Part shown: in pieces, positions 7,932-16,049 of the stretch | Layout of the letters: every line of letters starts with the position of its first letter | Position numbering within the stretch: position 1 is the stretch's first letter | DNA from: a virus | IMG/VR virus record: IMGVR_UViG_3300032297_000153 | Coordinates: 1-34,372 of that record | Direction: 5' to 3' (one strand) | Length of the DNA stretch: 34,372 nucleotides | Translations under genes and position numbers: made by a program | Notes under the pieces: generated by a model | The model's input: only the letters and a program-made list of their open reading frames with translations | Told to the model about the DNA's origin: nothing | Database searches by the model: none

Positions 7932-8240
7932 TTATGCCTGTATGTCAGATGCTATCCAAGATGTTGTTACTTCGTCCCAAGTATAAACTTGTCCTTCTTC
8001 AGTTGGCATAGGGGTTGGTGCTTCCCAAATTTTTGTTGTGTAGTTATAAACCCATGAAGCATAAGGTGCTGGTGTAATGTAGGCATCTGCTGTAGCATCC
8101 CAATACCAGTTAACTCCTAGTGGTGATTCATCTGTATATTCAATACAGGTCTGTCCTGTAACTTCTTGTGCGACTTCTATTGAGTCTGCTACGATTGTGT
8201 TAATAACTGTTCCGTTATCAATTACCGCATAATTTGCCAT
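7932..8240 (-). CDS. fibre-region accessory protein (102 aa)
   Basis: Begins MANYAVIDNGTVINTIVADS with a following helix (IEVAQEVTG), then Trp/Tyr-rich strands (WYWDATADAY, WVYNYTTKIWEAPTPMP, YTWDEVTTSWI). The same Trp-rich repeat (W-EAP-P-P---G--Y-W-E) is found in the 149-aa gene at 10634-11083. Related small proteins are common beside fibre genes in cyanophages and other aquatic phages. A role in fibre assembly or capping is plausible but not shown. Confidence 0.65.
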   Translation of the reverse strand: MANYAVIDNGTVINTIVADSIEVAQEVTGQTCIEYTDESPLGVNWYWDATADAYITPAPYASWVYNYTTKIWEAPTPMPTEEGQVYTWDEVTTSWIASDIQA

Positions 8241-8308
8241 TATTTACTCCTTGTTTAGTAATGATAGGTTAAACTATCTTTTGTTAATTATATCATATTA
8301 TAAAATAT

Positions 8309-8818
8309 TTAATAAATAAGTGTTATTGAGCCAGAAGTTCCAGTACCTAGATGATTTCCACCGTTGCCCTGAGATCCATTGAATCCAACAAAGTTGATAG
8401 TTGACAATACTCTTTGTGAAGTTCCACCAGTTCCATGTAAATTGTATTGTCCTCCATTACCGCCAAGTCCTCCAGCGGCTATTAAAACCGAATACTCTGT
8501 TGCTCCTCCAGATGCTCCACCACTTCCTGCGTTCCACTGGTTGTTACCATTAACGCCTCCAATACCTCCAGAGCCTACTGTACCAACTGTAGAGGCAGGA
8601 ACATATCCAAAAACAAGTCCTCCCATACCACCTTGACCACCTTGGTATCCATTAACAGCATTGCCTCCACCGCCACCGCCTCCGCCACCAATAATTACTG
8701 CATAAACAGTTGCTGTTCCAGCGGGGATTGCAATATTACTGCTTGAAGTATTTAGAGTATGCTTGATAGATGCGCTAGATGATCCACCTGCTATTTCTGG
8801 AAATATTGAAAAACCCAT
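8309..8818 (-). CDS. short glycine-rich adhesin-like protein (169 aa)
   Basis: A reduced relative of the other glycine-rich proteins. A short N-terminus (MGFSIFPEIAGGSSS) leads directly into one beta segment and the opening VYAVIIGGGGGGGGG. The tip has repeated QGGQGGMGG and GGLGGNGG runs and ends with a hydrophobic strand (GSITLIY). The approximately 100-residue beta domain of its longer paralogues is absent. AAGGAG is 8 nt upstream and a TATAAT lies further up, so it has its own promoter. Confidence 0.7.
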   Translation of the reverse strand: MGFSIFPEIAGGSSSASIKHTLNTSSSNIAIPAGTATVYAVIIGGGGGGGGGNAVNGYQGGQGGMGGLVFGYVPASTVGTVGSGGIGGVNGNNQWNAGSGGASGGATEYSVLIAAGGLGGNGGQYNLHGTGGTSQRVLSTINFVGFNGSQGNGGNHLGTGTSGSITLIY

Positions 8819-8873
8819 TAAAAACTCCTTTGTTGAGTAGTCTTATTATACATGATTTTTGTTAAAATAAGTT

Positions 8874-9833
8874 TTAATTAACTAAAACATAGGCTATGCC
8901 TGGTGTACCATTACCACCATTGCCTCGGCTATTGCCCCCACCACCGCCACCGCCTGCACCGTAACCATTTGCATTTCCACCAGCGTTACCATCGGCTCCA
9001 CCAGTTCCACCTTGCCCAATATTTCCACCTGCAGATCCTTGTGGACCTGCACCAATTGCATAGTTGTATGATCCGCCAGATCCTCCAGAAGTTATATGAC
9101 CTGCTCTAGCATCAACCCAGGGATATGCAGATGCTGCACTTGTTCCACCATAATTTCCATATCGTGTTCCTGTGTTATTGCTTGTACAACAACTACCAGC
9201 ATTTGCTGCGCTACCATTTGAAGTATTTGCATAATTACCAAATATTGTATTTCCACCAGCATTTCCAGAAACATTTGGGCCACCAGTACCACCGTTACCT
9301 GCTGCACCAATAGTTAAGGCAACATCAGTATTAACTGCTCCAGCAAACTGTAAAACTCTTCCAGAAATTCCACCATTTCCACCTCCGCTTTGTCCATCAG
9401 GGCCAGACTGTCCGCCAGATCCTCCTCCGACCAAAAGTGCATATACGTATCCTCTTATACCCAAAGTTTGACTTGTTGTGTATGTTTGAACAACTCCACT
9501 TGCAGATCCAAAAGGCAAAACAATTTTTGTTTGAGTTAAAGTAATTGCAATATTTGATCCTGTATTAATTGAGTACAAAACTTTTGTAACAGCAGTACCT
9601 AGTGTTACTGAAACTGTTCCAGATGATGTTGACGCAGTTGTTACAGTTGTTGAACCATTCATAAAAATAACTGTTGTTACTGTTCCTGATGCACAAGTTA
9701 CAGTATAAACACCTGGATCTAAGGCAACTGTTGCTGAATACAGGGTTGAGGTGTTTGCTGCTGTGAATTCTCTACCAAATGTGGTGGTAGTTGCAGTTGT
9801 TGCTACTGCTTCGGGAAAAATACTTAGTGCCAT
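8874..9833 (-). CDS. glycine-rich tail adhesin-like protein (319 aa)
   Basis: N-terminal MALSIFPEAVATTATTTT and a beta domain (ATVALDPGVYTVTC, TKVLYSINTGSNIAIT) clearly related to the protein at 5565-6527 (AEIDLQAGYYAITC, NKIIFFTNTGSNIEIN). From about residue 130 (YVYALLVGGGSGGQSG) the glycine-rich tip begins; it includes a Cys pair (SCCTS) not seen in the other paralogues. It closes with GTPGIAYVLVN. GAAGGAG lies 7 nt upstream. Likely a receptor-binding tip protein by family resemblance. Confidence 0.75.
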   Translation of the reverse strand: MALSIFPEAVATTATTTTFGREFTAANTSTLYSATVALDPGVYTVTCASGTVTTVIFMNGSTTVTTASTSSGTVSVTLGTAVTKVLYSINTGSNIAITLTQTKIVLPFGSASGVVQTYTTSQTLGIRGYVYALLVGGGSGGQSGPDGQSGGGNGGISGRVLQFAGAVNTDVALTIGAAGNGGTGGPNVSGNAGGNTIFGNYANTSNGSAANAGSCCTSNNTGTRYGNYGGTSAASAYPWVDARAGHITSGGSGGSYNYAIGAGPQGSAGGNIGQGGTGGADGNAGGNANGYGAGGGGGGGNSRGNGGNGTPGIAYVLVN

Positions 9834-9866
9834 TACTACTCCTTCTATACAATCATATTATATCAT

Positions 9867-10610
9867 TTATTTATATTCTTTGATAGTCCTAAACATGCCC
9901 TTGTATCTATCATAGAACTTAGTTTGTAGTTCAAAAGTAACATTTTCTTGATTAGTAATGTCAGACTCTTTTCCAATTTCCATATGCCAAGACTCTCTTT
10001 TAAAAGGAATTATTTGTGCTATAGGGGTTCCTTTTGGTATAAGACCTTCAAAATTTGGATCATTAATAACCATCGGGAAATTTATTGGAGAAGTATATTT
10101 GTCTGTATCAACGACTCCAGGCATAATCGTAAAGACTGAATCTCTATGCATTGGCTGAACAATTTGAATAGAGTATCCTTTTGGAGTTTCAATTGACCAA
10201 TGATTTTTCCATTTTGGATAAGAGAATTCATTTTTTGCTGGATGAAGTGGGGCCTGCTCTATTGGATGAAAAGAAATAAGATCAAGAGCAGACCATTCAA
10301 AATGTTGATCCCTTATATTTGGCTCTCCCTCAATGGGTTCCAGAGTCTTCTCGTTAACTGCCATTGATTCTTTAATACTAACCCAAACATCAGCGGGAGA
10401 TAAAATTAGGTATCCTGCAGTAATTGCATCAAATACTGGCATACAACGTTTAACTGTTGCTCTTGTTCCTCCAGTTCCACCTGGTTTCTTATCTCCACCA
10501 ATATAGGACTCTGTTTGTTTGTACCAGTCTGGGACCATTGTATATGCTGGAACTGGTTTTAATAAATCTTTGTACCCAGAAGTATTTGTAAATTTAATGT
10601 TTTGTGCCAT
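9867..10610 (-). CDS. conserved phage protein, GTPIAQIIPFKR family (247 aa)
   Basis: Paralogue of the gene at 4574-5269, sharing the PDWYKQTESYIGG segment, VKRCMPVFDAITAGY, GYSIQIVQP, GVVDTD and FEGLIPKGTPIAQIIPFKR. TATACT lies 6 nt before the ATG and TTGGTT 17 nt before that, so it is transcribed alone as a leaderless message although it stands inside the fibre cluster. Both paralogues keep one conserved Cys (CxPxxD). No function is known to me; repeated presence next to fibre genes suggests a virion or host-surface role. Confidence 0.75.
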   Translation of the reverse strand: MAQNIKFTNTSGYKDLLKPVPAYTMVPDWYKQTESYIGGDKKPGGTGGTRATVKRCMPVFDAITAGYLILSPADVWVSIKESMAVNEKTLEPIEGEPNIRDQHFEWSALDLISFHPIEQAPLHPAKNEFSYPKWKNHWSIETPKGYSIQIVQPMHRDSVFTIMPGVVDTDKYTSPINFPMVINDPNFEGLIPKGTPIAQIIPFKRESWHMEIGKESDITNQENVTFELQTKFYDRYKGMFRTIKEYK

Positions 10611-10633
10611 ATTTAAAGTATACCAGTTAAAAC

Positions 10634-11083
10634 TTATTCAACCAAAGACCAAGAGTAAGACTCTTCATCCCAATTGTAAAGGTTGCCATCTTCTGGGTAT
10701 GAAGGTCTTGGCCTAAAATTTGTTTCTCCTTCTGTTATTACAATTTCTTGCCAGTTAAGGCTATCTTCTACCCAAGAGTATGGTTTTCCATCTAGTGGAT
10801 ATGGAATAGGTGCTTCCCAAGTTGCTGTATCTTCATTTAAGATAAAAGAAGGAAATGGAGAAGGTGCTATAAATCTATCATTTGTTTCATCCCAAAAATA
10901 TCCAGGTCCAGCAAAATTCATTCTAAATCCACCACCTCTTGCATTATAAGAAGTCTTGATCCAAGTCCCACCAAGATTATCTAATAACCACTGATATCCT
11001 TCATCTCCATTAGGGTCATCATTATCTCCCGCTGTTACACGAATAACAATATTGTTTTCATCTACTTCTGCCCAATGTGACAT
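10634..11083 (-). CDS. Trp-rich fibre-region accessory protein (149 aa)
   Basis: Starts MSHWAEVDENNIVIRVTAGD, a form seen in cyanophage fibre-region proteins. It continues with a YQWLLDNLGGTWIKTSYNARGG-type central part and three Trp-rich repeats (FIAPSPFPSFILNEDTATWEAPIPYP, KPYSWVEDSLNWQE, NLYNWDEESYSWS). The repeats match the C-terminal half of the 102-aa gene at 7932-8240. The stop-to-start distance to the adhesin gene upstream is 1 nt, so the two are cotranscribed; such pairing suggests a dedicated assembly or capping partner, as inference. Confidence 0.65.
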   Translation of the reverse strand: MSHWAEVDENNIVIRVTAGDNDDPNGDEGYQWLLDNLGGTWIKTSYNARGGGFRMNFAGPGYFWDETNDRFIAPSPFPSFILNEDTATWEAPIPYPLDGKPYSWVEDSLNWQEIVITEGETNFRPRPSYPEDGNLYNWDEESYSWSLVE

Positions 11084-11084
11084 T

Positions 11085-12023
11085 TTATACCGCCGATTTC
11101 AAATAACGCACAATAACAATTCCTTTACCACCATTCATACCGCCACCAGTTCCTGAATAGCCAGATCCTCCACCACCACCACCAGTGTTTTCCAAACCTG
11201 CAACGCCATTATCTCCAGTAGGATAGGAAGGTGGATTACCACCAATACCACCACGACCTCCACCACCAGAACCGCCTGAACCTGGTCCAGGATAGGAACC
11301 AGAAGTTGGTGCAGCAATTGCTCCACCGCCACCACCACCTGCATATCTTTGTGCTTGACCTGTTCCTGTTGCATCTGCATAAAAAGTAAAGTTTCCATCA
11401 ACAACACTGTAAGAACCATATGATCCTGAGCCACCGTCAGCGCCACCTGTATAAGGTCCTGACCCTATATCTTGTCCTTTAGCGCCACCAATTGCTTCTG
11501 CGCCACCACCACCTCCTCCACCTCCACCTGAGTTTGAGGCTGAATTTCCACCTTGAAATCCTTCAATTGGAGTAAAACCTCCAGCATTTCCAGCAGCACC
11601 AGAAAAAGATCCCATTGAAACACTAGCACCGCCACCACCAGCGCCACCAGTTGCTGGACTAACTCCATTTCCTCCACCATAACCACCACCTGATGCTACG
11701 GTTGAGTTAAAACTTGATGGGCTTCCATTTGTAAAAAGAGTACCACCTGCGCCTACAACAACTGGATAAGTATTTGGTGAAAGTGTTGCTGTTACTTCTC
11801 TAACTCCACCACCACCACCTCCTCCTGATGATCCTCCAGAACCACCTCCCGCTACAACAAAATATTGACAGGCAAGTGGGACTCCAGAAACAACTAGGTT
11901 TGAGTTTCCAGTAAAAGTTCTATAAAAATAAAGTTCGTCGGAAGAAAGAGTTCCACCAGTTACAATAGAGACTGGTCCTCTGCCTAATAGTCTAGACCCA
12001 CCCACAGTAGAACGTATTGGCAT
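11085..12023 (-). CDS. glycine-rich tail adhesin-like protein (312 aa)
   Basis: Differs from the other paralogues at the N-terminus (MPIRSTVGGSRLLGRGPVSIVTGG, then DELYFYRTFTGNSNL), a short attachment segment in place of the 120-residue beta domain. ACQYFVVAGGGSGG opens a long glycine-rich tip (about residues 55-300) ending in the strand GKGIVIVRYLKSAV. This form resembles glycine-rich minor tail proteins of actinophages. It lies between a fibre gene upstream and its probable accessory gene downstream. Confidence 0.75.
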   Translation of the reverse strand: MPIRSTVGGSRLLGRGPVSIVTGGTLSSDELYFYRTFTGNSNLVVSGVPLACQYFVVAGGGSGGSSGGGGGGGVREVTATLSPNTYPVVVGAGGTLFTNGSPSSFNSTVASGGGYGGGNGVSPATGGAGGGGASVSMGSFSGAAGNAGGFTPIEGFQGGNSASNSGGGGGGGGGAEAIGGAKGQDIGSGPYTGGADGGSGSYGSYSVVDGNFTFYADATGTGQAQRYAGGGGGGAIAAPTSGSYPGPGSGGSGGGGRGGIGGNPPSYPTGDNGVAGLENTGGGGGGSGYSGTGGGMNGGKGIVIVRYLKSAV

Positions 12024-12029
12024 TTTTTA

Positions 12030-12929
12030 TTACGCAAACCTTGATTGAGATCCCAATACAACAAAAGTTGCAGATGCTGTCTTTATAATGTTAAAAGCAT
12101 AAACATCAATACTGCTGGCATTGCCTGAAGAAGGTGAGGTTCCACCTGACCACTTTGGAGTCACGCTTGATCCATCAACCTGTATTGTATTTGGATAATA
12201 AGCAGTGCTACCATTTGTGTTCATCCAAACTAAAGTAATAGACTCTCCAACAGAAAGAACTGAATCAAGAGTGGCAGATGAACTTTGTCTAAAATTTAAT
12301 GTGTGGTTTGCTGTAGCGTTTGATGTATAGTACCAAATTGTTGAAGTTTCTGCATTAATATTAATTGTTCCTGTTGCTGCTGATGCAACAATATTCATTG
12401 TCTCTGTAGGAGATTTTAATTCTTTATTACTTAAAACTTCACTTCCTGTAAGGGTAGCAAAATCAGCATCAGTAACTGCTGTATTAAACTGAGCAATAGT
12501 TCCAGTAACTGTATTGGTTCCTAGTGTGATTGTTTTTCCTTCTAGCGCTACAGAATTTGTAAGTGTTACCGCTGGAGTTGCCCATTCAAGTCCAGTAGCG
12601 GTTGCAGAGTTTGCTGTAAGCACTCTTCCGTTTGATCCAACAGTTAATACAGACAAAGTGTCATTTGCAGATGCTGAAAGAAGATCTCCCTTAGCATTAA
12701 AACTTGTTGCCTGAATTGCACTACCTCCAGAAATAGAACTTATCTGGGTTTGAAGATTGTTAAGGGTATACGCAACAGATGGGTTTACAAGGTTTGCAGC
12801 ATTTGTTTCTGCTGTATCAAAAGTATAAGAACCATAGTGATATAGTCGTAGAGCAGCCTGAATGTCTGCTTGGTCTGATAGACCTGGAATTTTTGTTGGT
12901 ACTAAACTACCTATTGATTCTGCTGCCAT
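12030..12929 (-). CDS. tail fibre protein (299 aa)
   Basis: The N-terminus carries LVPTKIPGLSDQADIQAALR, an attachment-like segment common in aquatic phage fibres. The middle shares the fibre module FNAKGDLLSASANDTLSVL...GSNGRVLTANSATATGLEW with the 602-aa fibre. The C-terminal domain (HTLNFRQSSSATLDSVLSVG, VWMNTNGSTAYYPNTIQVDG, DVYAFNIIKTASATFVVLG) is a beta fold seen at the end of several phage fibres. GAGGTGA 7 nt upstream and a TATAAT at 12949-12954 on the minus strand support its own promoter. Confidence 0.8.
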   Translation of the reverse strand: MAAESIGSLVPTKIPGLSDQADIQAALRLYHYGSYTFDTAETNAANLVNPSVAYTLNNLQTQISSISGGSAIQATSFNAKGDLLSASANDTLSVLTVGSNGRVLTANSATATGLEWATPAVTLTNSVALEGKTITLGTNTVTGTIAQFNTAVTDADFATLTGSEVLSNKELKSPTETMNIVASAATGTININAETSTIWYYTSNATANHTLNFRQSSSATLDSVLSVGESITLVWMNTNGSTAYYPNTIQVDGSSVTPKWSGGTSPSSGNASSIDVYAFNIIKTASATFVVLGSQSRFA

Positions 12930-12958
12930 GTTTTCACCTCATCAAGATTATACCATAA

Positions 12959-13537
12959 TTAGATAACTACAGATATAAACAGATGTACCGTTACCTCTCC
13001 TGTTAGATTAGACCAAGTACTGCTTGCATACTTAGCAGCGTTAAGATTGACTACAAGATTTGTCCCTGCGCCTGCGAGTGCGGGTACCTCAATTGAAGAA
13101 GCAATTGGAGCCGTGTTCTCAATACTATATTGAACATTAAAATTAGATGCTGTAAGAGGAGTTCCAGATACTGTAACAATATTTGCAATAGGAATTGATA
13201 TTGATGCCTCTCCCGTAGCAAAAGTTACAGTGTGTCTTTTTGAATATAAAGTTGGAGAGATCTTTAAAACCTGAGTCCAAGTATTTCCACCAACTTCAGA
13301 CACATACTGATAAAGATATCCGTAATTTACTCCAGGTGCTGAGTTTATATACATATCGTATAGATTTATTGTTTCACTAAAAATAGTACCACTTGTTGTT
13401 AAAGAGTTTGGATCCCCAGTCCCAACAAAAAATTTACTTCCACGCTGTCCAGTTGGACCAATATCTACTAAAAGTTCTACTACCTCTGGGGGGCCAAGAA
13501 CAGTAATGTCATCATTAGATAATATTACGTCTGGCAT
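12959..13537 (-). CDS. minor tail/fibre protein with short collagen-like motif (192 aa)
   Basis: Begins MPDVILSNDDITVLGPPEVVELLVDIG, followed by GPTGQRGSKFFVGTGDP, a short collagen-like or hinge motif widespread in phage fibre N-termini. A central segment (YMYINSAPGVNYGYLYQYV-like) and a C-terminal beta domain follow. The ATG overlaps the upstream stop by one base (TAATG), coupling it to the BppU-like gene at 13537-13893. Likely a structural tail component, the collagen-like piece acting as spacer. Confidence 0.65.
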   Translation of the reverse strand: MPDVILSNDDITVLGPPEVVELLVDIGPTGQRGSKFFVGTGDPNSLTTSGTIFSETINLYDMYINSAPGVNYGYLYQYVSEVGGNTWTQVLKISPTLYSKRHTVTFATGEASISIPIANIVTVSGTPLTASNFNVQYSIENTAPIASSIEVPALAGAGTNLVVNLNAAKYASSTWSNLTGEVTVHLFISVVI

Positions 13538-13893
13538 TAAACTGCCCCAGTGATATCGTCTGTAACTGTTATTGTTCCAGTAAGTATTGTGTAAATAACA
13601 TCTGGATTTGGTGATTCATCTGTAATTTGAACATCATAAACATATGTTCCAGCAGCGAGTGTTCTACCAACTGATGGAGTGATTGTGCATGTAATAATAT
13701 CAGTTGTTGTATTGACAACTGCAGAGGCTGTATATTGTGTTCCAGCAGAACCTCTCTGGTTTGCAATTGTAAAGATTGCAGAATAGTTTGCTAAATCAAA
13801 TGAAGATCCGTCATTTGCATTTTTAGGTCGGGCTACAAATTGAGCAGTGTCACCACGGTAGTAGTTAAAATCATATGTACTTGGAAATGCCAT
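13537..13893 (-). CDS. BppU N-terminal domain-like baseplate protein (118 aa)
   Basis: Same motif order as the genes at 2825-3238 and 14751-15167: YYRGDTAQFVARPKNANDG, a central strand (YSAIFTIANQ), TITPSVGRTLAAGTYVYDVQIT, and a final GTITVTDDITGAV. This matches the small beta-sandwich that starts baseplate upper proteins and joins receptor-binding parts to the baseplate. GGAGGA lies 7 nt before the ATG and TATAAT is near 13910 on the minus strand. Family call by pattern, without alignment. Confidence 0.65.
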   Translation of the reverse strand: MAFPSTYDFNYYRGDTAQFVARPKNANDGSSFDLANYSAIFTIANQRGSAGTQYTASAVVNTTTDIITCTITPSVGRTLAAGTYVYDVQITDESPNPDVIYTILTGTITVTDDITGAV

Positions 13894-13919
13894 TGTTATC
13901 CTCCTGTTCCATTATACCA

Positions 13920-14663
13920 TCAAGAAACTGAAATATACATACCTTTTAGGAAAATAGCACTTTCGTTATCTGCTCTTGCTTGTATGATTGCGCCTTCTGA
14001 TCTAATCTTCATTAAATCAACATATAGGGTTTGGTGAATAGACATTTCATAGGGATACTTATATTTGAGCATTCCAATATATCCAGTAGGGGATTCCACC
14101 TTTGGGATATAAGTTCTTATCCATGCCTCTGTGCTATTTGTGTCGGTAGTCAAGGCTATATCATATCTAATATCTACCTTGGCTCCTACCTTAAGTTGCT
14201 TAAAGTTAATTCTTTGGGTAACTGGATTCCATAGTGAAACAGATCCTTCTGGAAGAAACCTTAAAATGTTATTATTCTCATCATCATCCATTAATATATT
14301 AACCCAACCATCGTCTCCTCTATCAGGTCCTAGGAATAATGGTTTTTTGTTTTTATTCTCATAGTATGCCCAGCCTGGGTATTGACCTGAAGGACTTTCA
14401 TATCCTTCTCCACCGCCTCTGCCAGGATCTCCTTTGGGGCCTTGAGGGCCTTGAGGCCCATCCTTGCCATCTTTGCCTGGAATTCCTCTTTCGCCTCTAG
14501 GACCTTCTGGGCCTGCGGGTCCTTGTGGACCAACTTCACCTTTTTCTCCTTGAATGCCTGGAACAGCAACATACTCAGTGCCACTAGATTCTATACTCTT
14601 TGTTGACTTAATTACTTCAGAGTATTTGGTTTTTGGAGCATCCATATTTTTTGATATGGCCAT
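13920..14663 (-). CDS. collagen-like tail fibre protein (247 aa)
   Basis: Residues about 36-83 consist of some 16 Gly-X-Y triplets (GPQGPAGPEGPRGERG and similar), predicted to form a collagen triple helix. A globular C-terminal domain of about 160 residues follows (GWAYYENKNKKPLFLGPDRG, VSLWNPVTQRINFKQLKVG, AKVDIRYDIALTTD, SIHQTLYVDLMKIRSEGAII). Collagen-like stalks are common in phage fibres and give trimeric, flexible rods. The upstream gene is a 27-aa open frame ending 4 nt before this start. Confidence 0.8.
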   Translation of the reverse strand: MAISKNMDAPKTKYSEVIKSTKSIESSGTEYVAVPGIQGEKGEVGPQGPAGPEGPRGERGIPGKDGKDGPQGPQGPKGDPGRGGGEGYESPSGQYPGWAYYENKNKKPLFLGPDRGDDGWVNILMDDDENNNILRFLPEGSVSLWNPVTQRINFKQLKVGAKVDIRYDIALTTDTNSTEAWIRTYIPKVESPTGYIGMLKYKYPYEMSIHQTLYVDLMKIRSEGAIIQARADNESAIFLKGMYISVS

Positions 14664-14666
14664 AAG

Positions 14667-14750
14667 TTATTTCTTTACTTTAAAAACAGTACCGTTAACT
14701 TTTATAAGTGGTGGAAGTTTAGGATTAACGTCTTTAATCTTGATTATCAT
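14667..14750 (-). CDS. 27-aa open frame between two tail genes
   Basis: The ATG follows the stop of the BppU-like gene directly (TAAATG), and the frame ends 3 nt before the collagen fibre start. The product is MIIKIKDVNPKLPPLIKVNG plus 7 residues, a basic peptide with a PKLPP motif. It fills exactly the gap between its neighbours, which supports translation, but with this length it could be chance. No homologue recognised. Confidence 0.45.
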   Translation of the reverse strand: MIIKIKDVNPKLPPLIKVNGTVFKVKK

Positions 14751-15167
14751 TTATGATACTCCACCGATTATACCTCTTGCAGATACTGGAGAAACATCTC
14801 CAAGCACACAGATTGTTCCTATTACTGGAGTCCAGGTAATTGTCGATAATCCATCTGGTATTACTGCCTGTAGGTCAAAAGATAATTCTGCAACTACTGA
14901 TCTGTACTTGGTTCCCCAGTTTTCAGTTATAGATGCTGGGGCGCTGACAGTTATTACTGAGCCATCAACGGAAACTTCTAGTTCGTCAAGTACGTCTGTG
15001 GTTGGGTCATAGGCTGTAGCAGAAAACTCCCAGCCATCTGTATCAAATTCTGTAACTTCGTCATTTTCAAGAAAAGAGACTGTAAATGAAGCATAGTCTC
15101 CACGGACAACGGCCCACTGAATGTTTGCGGGGGTGGCCCCAAATTTTTCTGTTGTTGGTGTGCACAT
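14751..15167 (-). CDS. BppU N-terminal domain-like baseplate protein (138 aa)
   Basis: The start at 15167 is chosen because a TATAAT lies 7 nt upstream (leaderless); a longer frame to 15245 would run through the promoter. Motif order as in the two other BppU-like genes: VVRGDYASFTVSFLENDEV, then DGWEFSATAYDP, a central VDGSVITVSAP, DLQAVIPDGLSTITWTPVIG and a last strand TICVLGDVSPVS. It is the first gene of the minus-strand operon that continues into the collagen-like fibre. Likely baseplate or fibre anchor. Confidence 0.65.
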   Translation of the reverse strand: MCTPTTEKFGATPANIQWAVVRGDYASFTVSFLENDEVTEFDTDGWEFSATAYDPTTDVLDELEVSVDGSVITVSAPASITENWGTKYRSVVAELSFDLQAVIPDGLSTITWTPVIGTICVLGDVSPVSARGIIGGVS

Positions 15168-15193
15168 ATCAATGATTATACCATAATAATAGT

Positions 15194-15243
15194 GCTGGAC
15201 ACTCAAGAGCAGTGGGGTGGGTAGAAAGATCCTGAGTGCCAGC
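15194..15243. repeat. imperfect inverted repeat (hairpin)
   Basis: GCTGG-a-CACTCA at 15194-15205 pairs with TGAGTG-CCAGC at 15233-15243 with one bulged A and a 27-nt loop. No T-run follows on either strand, so it is not a standard terminator. Confidence 0.5.
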
Positions 15244-15293
15244 AATTTAGATTATATCTGATTATTTTAAATAAGCCAGGTATACACGGATTG

Positions 15294-15312
15294 ATAACAA
15301 AAAGTTATATAT
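15294..15312. repeat. 19-nt repeat, copy 1
   Basis: ATAACAAAAAGTTATATAT is identical at 16799-16817. The core ATAAC-AAAAA-GTTAT can fold into a small hairpin. Confidence 0.6.
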
Positions 15313-15471
15313 TAATATCGTTATAAAAGAGTTATAAATGAATACATACCAAATGTCCGTTTTATCCTAATAGTCCAGGGTATTGATAGTGTATACTTAA
15401 AATATATAAAGAAAAGAATATACTGTAAAAGTAATATACTTATATATAGTATATATTATATATAGAAGAAA

Positions 15472-15684
15472 TTATTTATTATGATCTTTAATATGCTCGA
15501 TCAATAGATCAAACATCTTGTCAGTTTTTTCTTCAAGACGATTAACAGAGTCTTTGAGGCTGGAACCAGAATTCGGTTTAAGTTCGCTCAAATAATGTTT
15601 TACGAGAAATTTAACTCCGCCGACGAGTATACCAAAAATAGTTAAACATGTTAAAGCAAGTCCAGCCCAGTCTTGTGGAGTCAT
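15472..15684 (-). CDS. holin-like small membrane protein (70 aa)
   Basis: Start at MTPQDWAG, with TATAAT 7 nt upstream (leaderless); longer frames would cover the promoter. One strong membrane segment (about residues 6-25, GLALTCLTIFGILVGGVKFL) is followed by a basic stretch and a charged, probably coiled-coil tail (DSVNRLEEKTDKMFDLLIEHIKDHNK). This plan matches actinophage holins and r1t-like small holins placed close to lysins. Holins form membrane holes that trigger lysis. No second membrane segment is seen, so an anchoring or antiholin role is also possible. Confidence 0.6.
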   Translation of the reverse strand: MTPQDWAGLALTCLTIFGILVGGVKFLVKHYLSELKPNSGSSLKDSVNRLEEKTDKMFDLLIEHIKDHNK

Positions 15685-15838
15685 AAGGATCATTATATCA
15701 TTATTTAAGATAAGAGTCTTAAATTTCGGCGGGATACGAAGCGAGCCGAAAATAGAGGTTATACAAACCATCCCCTAGACAACATATGGGACACACTCCC
15801 AACTATGTCTAAAAGTGGCTTCAAACCCTTATATGGGC

Positions 15839-15844
15839 TATAAT
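15839..15844 (+). promoter_or_regulatory. -10 box of a leaderless operon
   Basis: TATAAT ending 6 nt before ATG 15851. No ribosome binding site is present at this start. Confidence 0.6.
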
Positions 15845-15850
15845 AGATAT

Positions 15851-16048
15851 ATGAGCGATGACGTAAAACCATGGGATTTAATTAACGGATCTCCTAGAGC
15901 ACCTGAAGAGATAGCAGAAGAACGTTTGGCGATATGTAAAGGATGCGAGTTCTTTCGTAAAGGAAACCAGACCTGTAAGAAGTGTGGCTGCTTTATGAAA
16001 TTAAAAACTTTAATTGACAAGGCTAGTTGTCCTATTGGGAAATGGTGA
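15851..16048 (+). CDS. Cys-rich small protein, probable zinc binding (65 aa)
   Basis: Start chosen by the TATAAT box 6 nt upstream. Cysteines are arranged CKGC-EFF-(8)-CKKCGC-(12)-CPIGKW. Phages often encode such proteins, with a terminal CPxGKW, near virion genes; they presumably bind one or two zinc ions. The gene is followed after 1 nt by the 250-aa gene, so the two form an operon. Function unknown. Confidence 0.75.
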   Translation: MSDDVKPWDLINGSPRAPEEIAEERLAICKGCEFFRKGNQTCKKCGCFMKLKTLIDKASCPIGKW

Positions 16049-16049
16049 T

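Larger units (their letters stand above)
15168..15471. other. gene-poor, very AT-rich spacer
   Basis: No convincing gene. It holds the promoter of the 138-aa gene, a long hairpin (15194-15243), a copy of a 19-nt repeat (15294-15312), one ATGTCCG element (15352-15359), and a TA-rich tract (15395-15465) with several TATACT-like boxes and no obvious gene to serve. Confidence 0.6.

Noticed and set aside
5565-12023. Diversity-generating retroelement acting on the adhesin genes
   Set aside because: No reverse transcriptase, template repeat or accessory gene was found in the window; variation by recombination between paralogues is the simpler idea.
13920-14663. Repetitive DNA in the collagen-like gene as a possible CRISPR or tandem repeat locus
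   Set aside because: The repeats are in-frame Gly-X-Y codons of irregular sequence, without equal spacers; no CRISPR array is present in the window.
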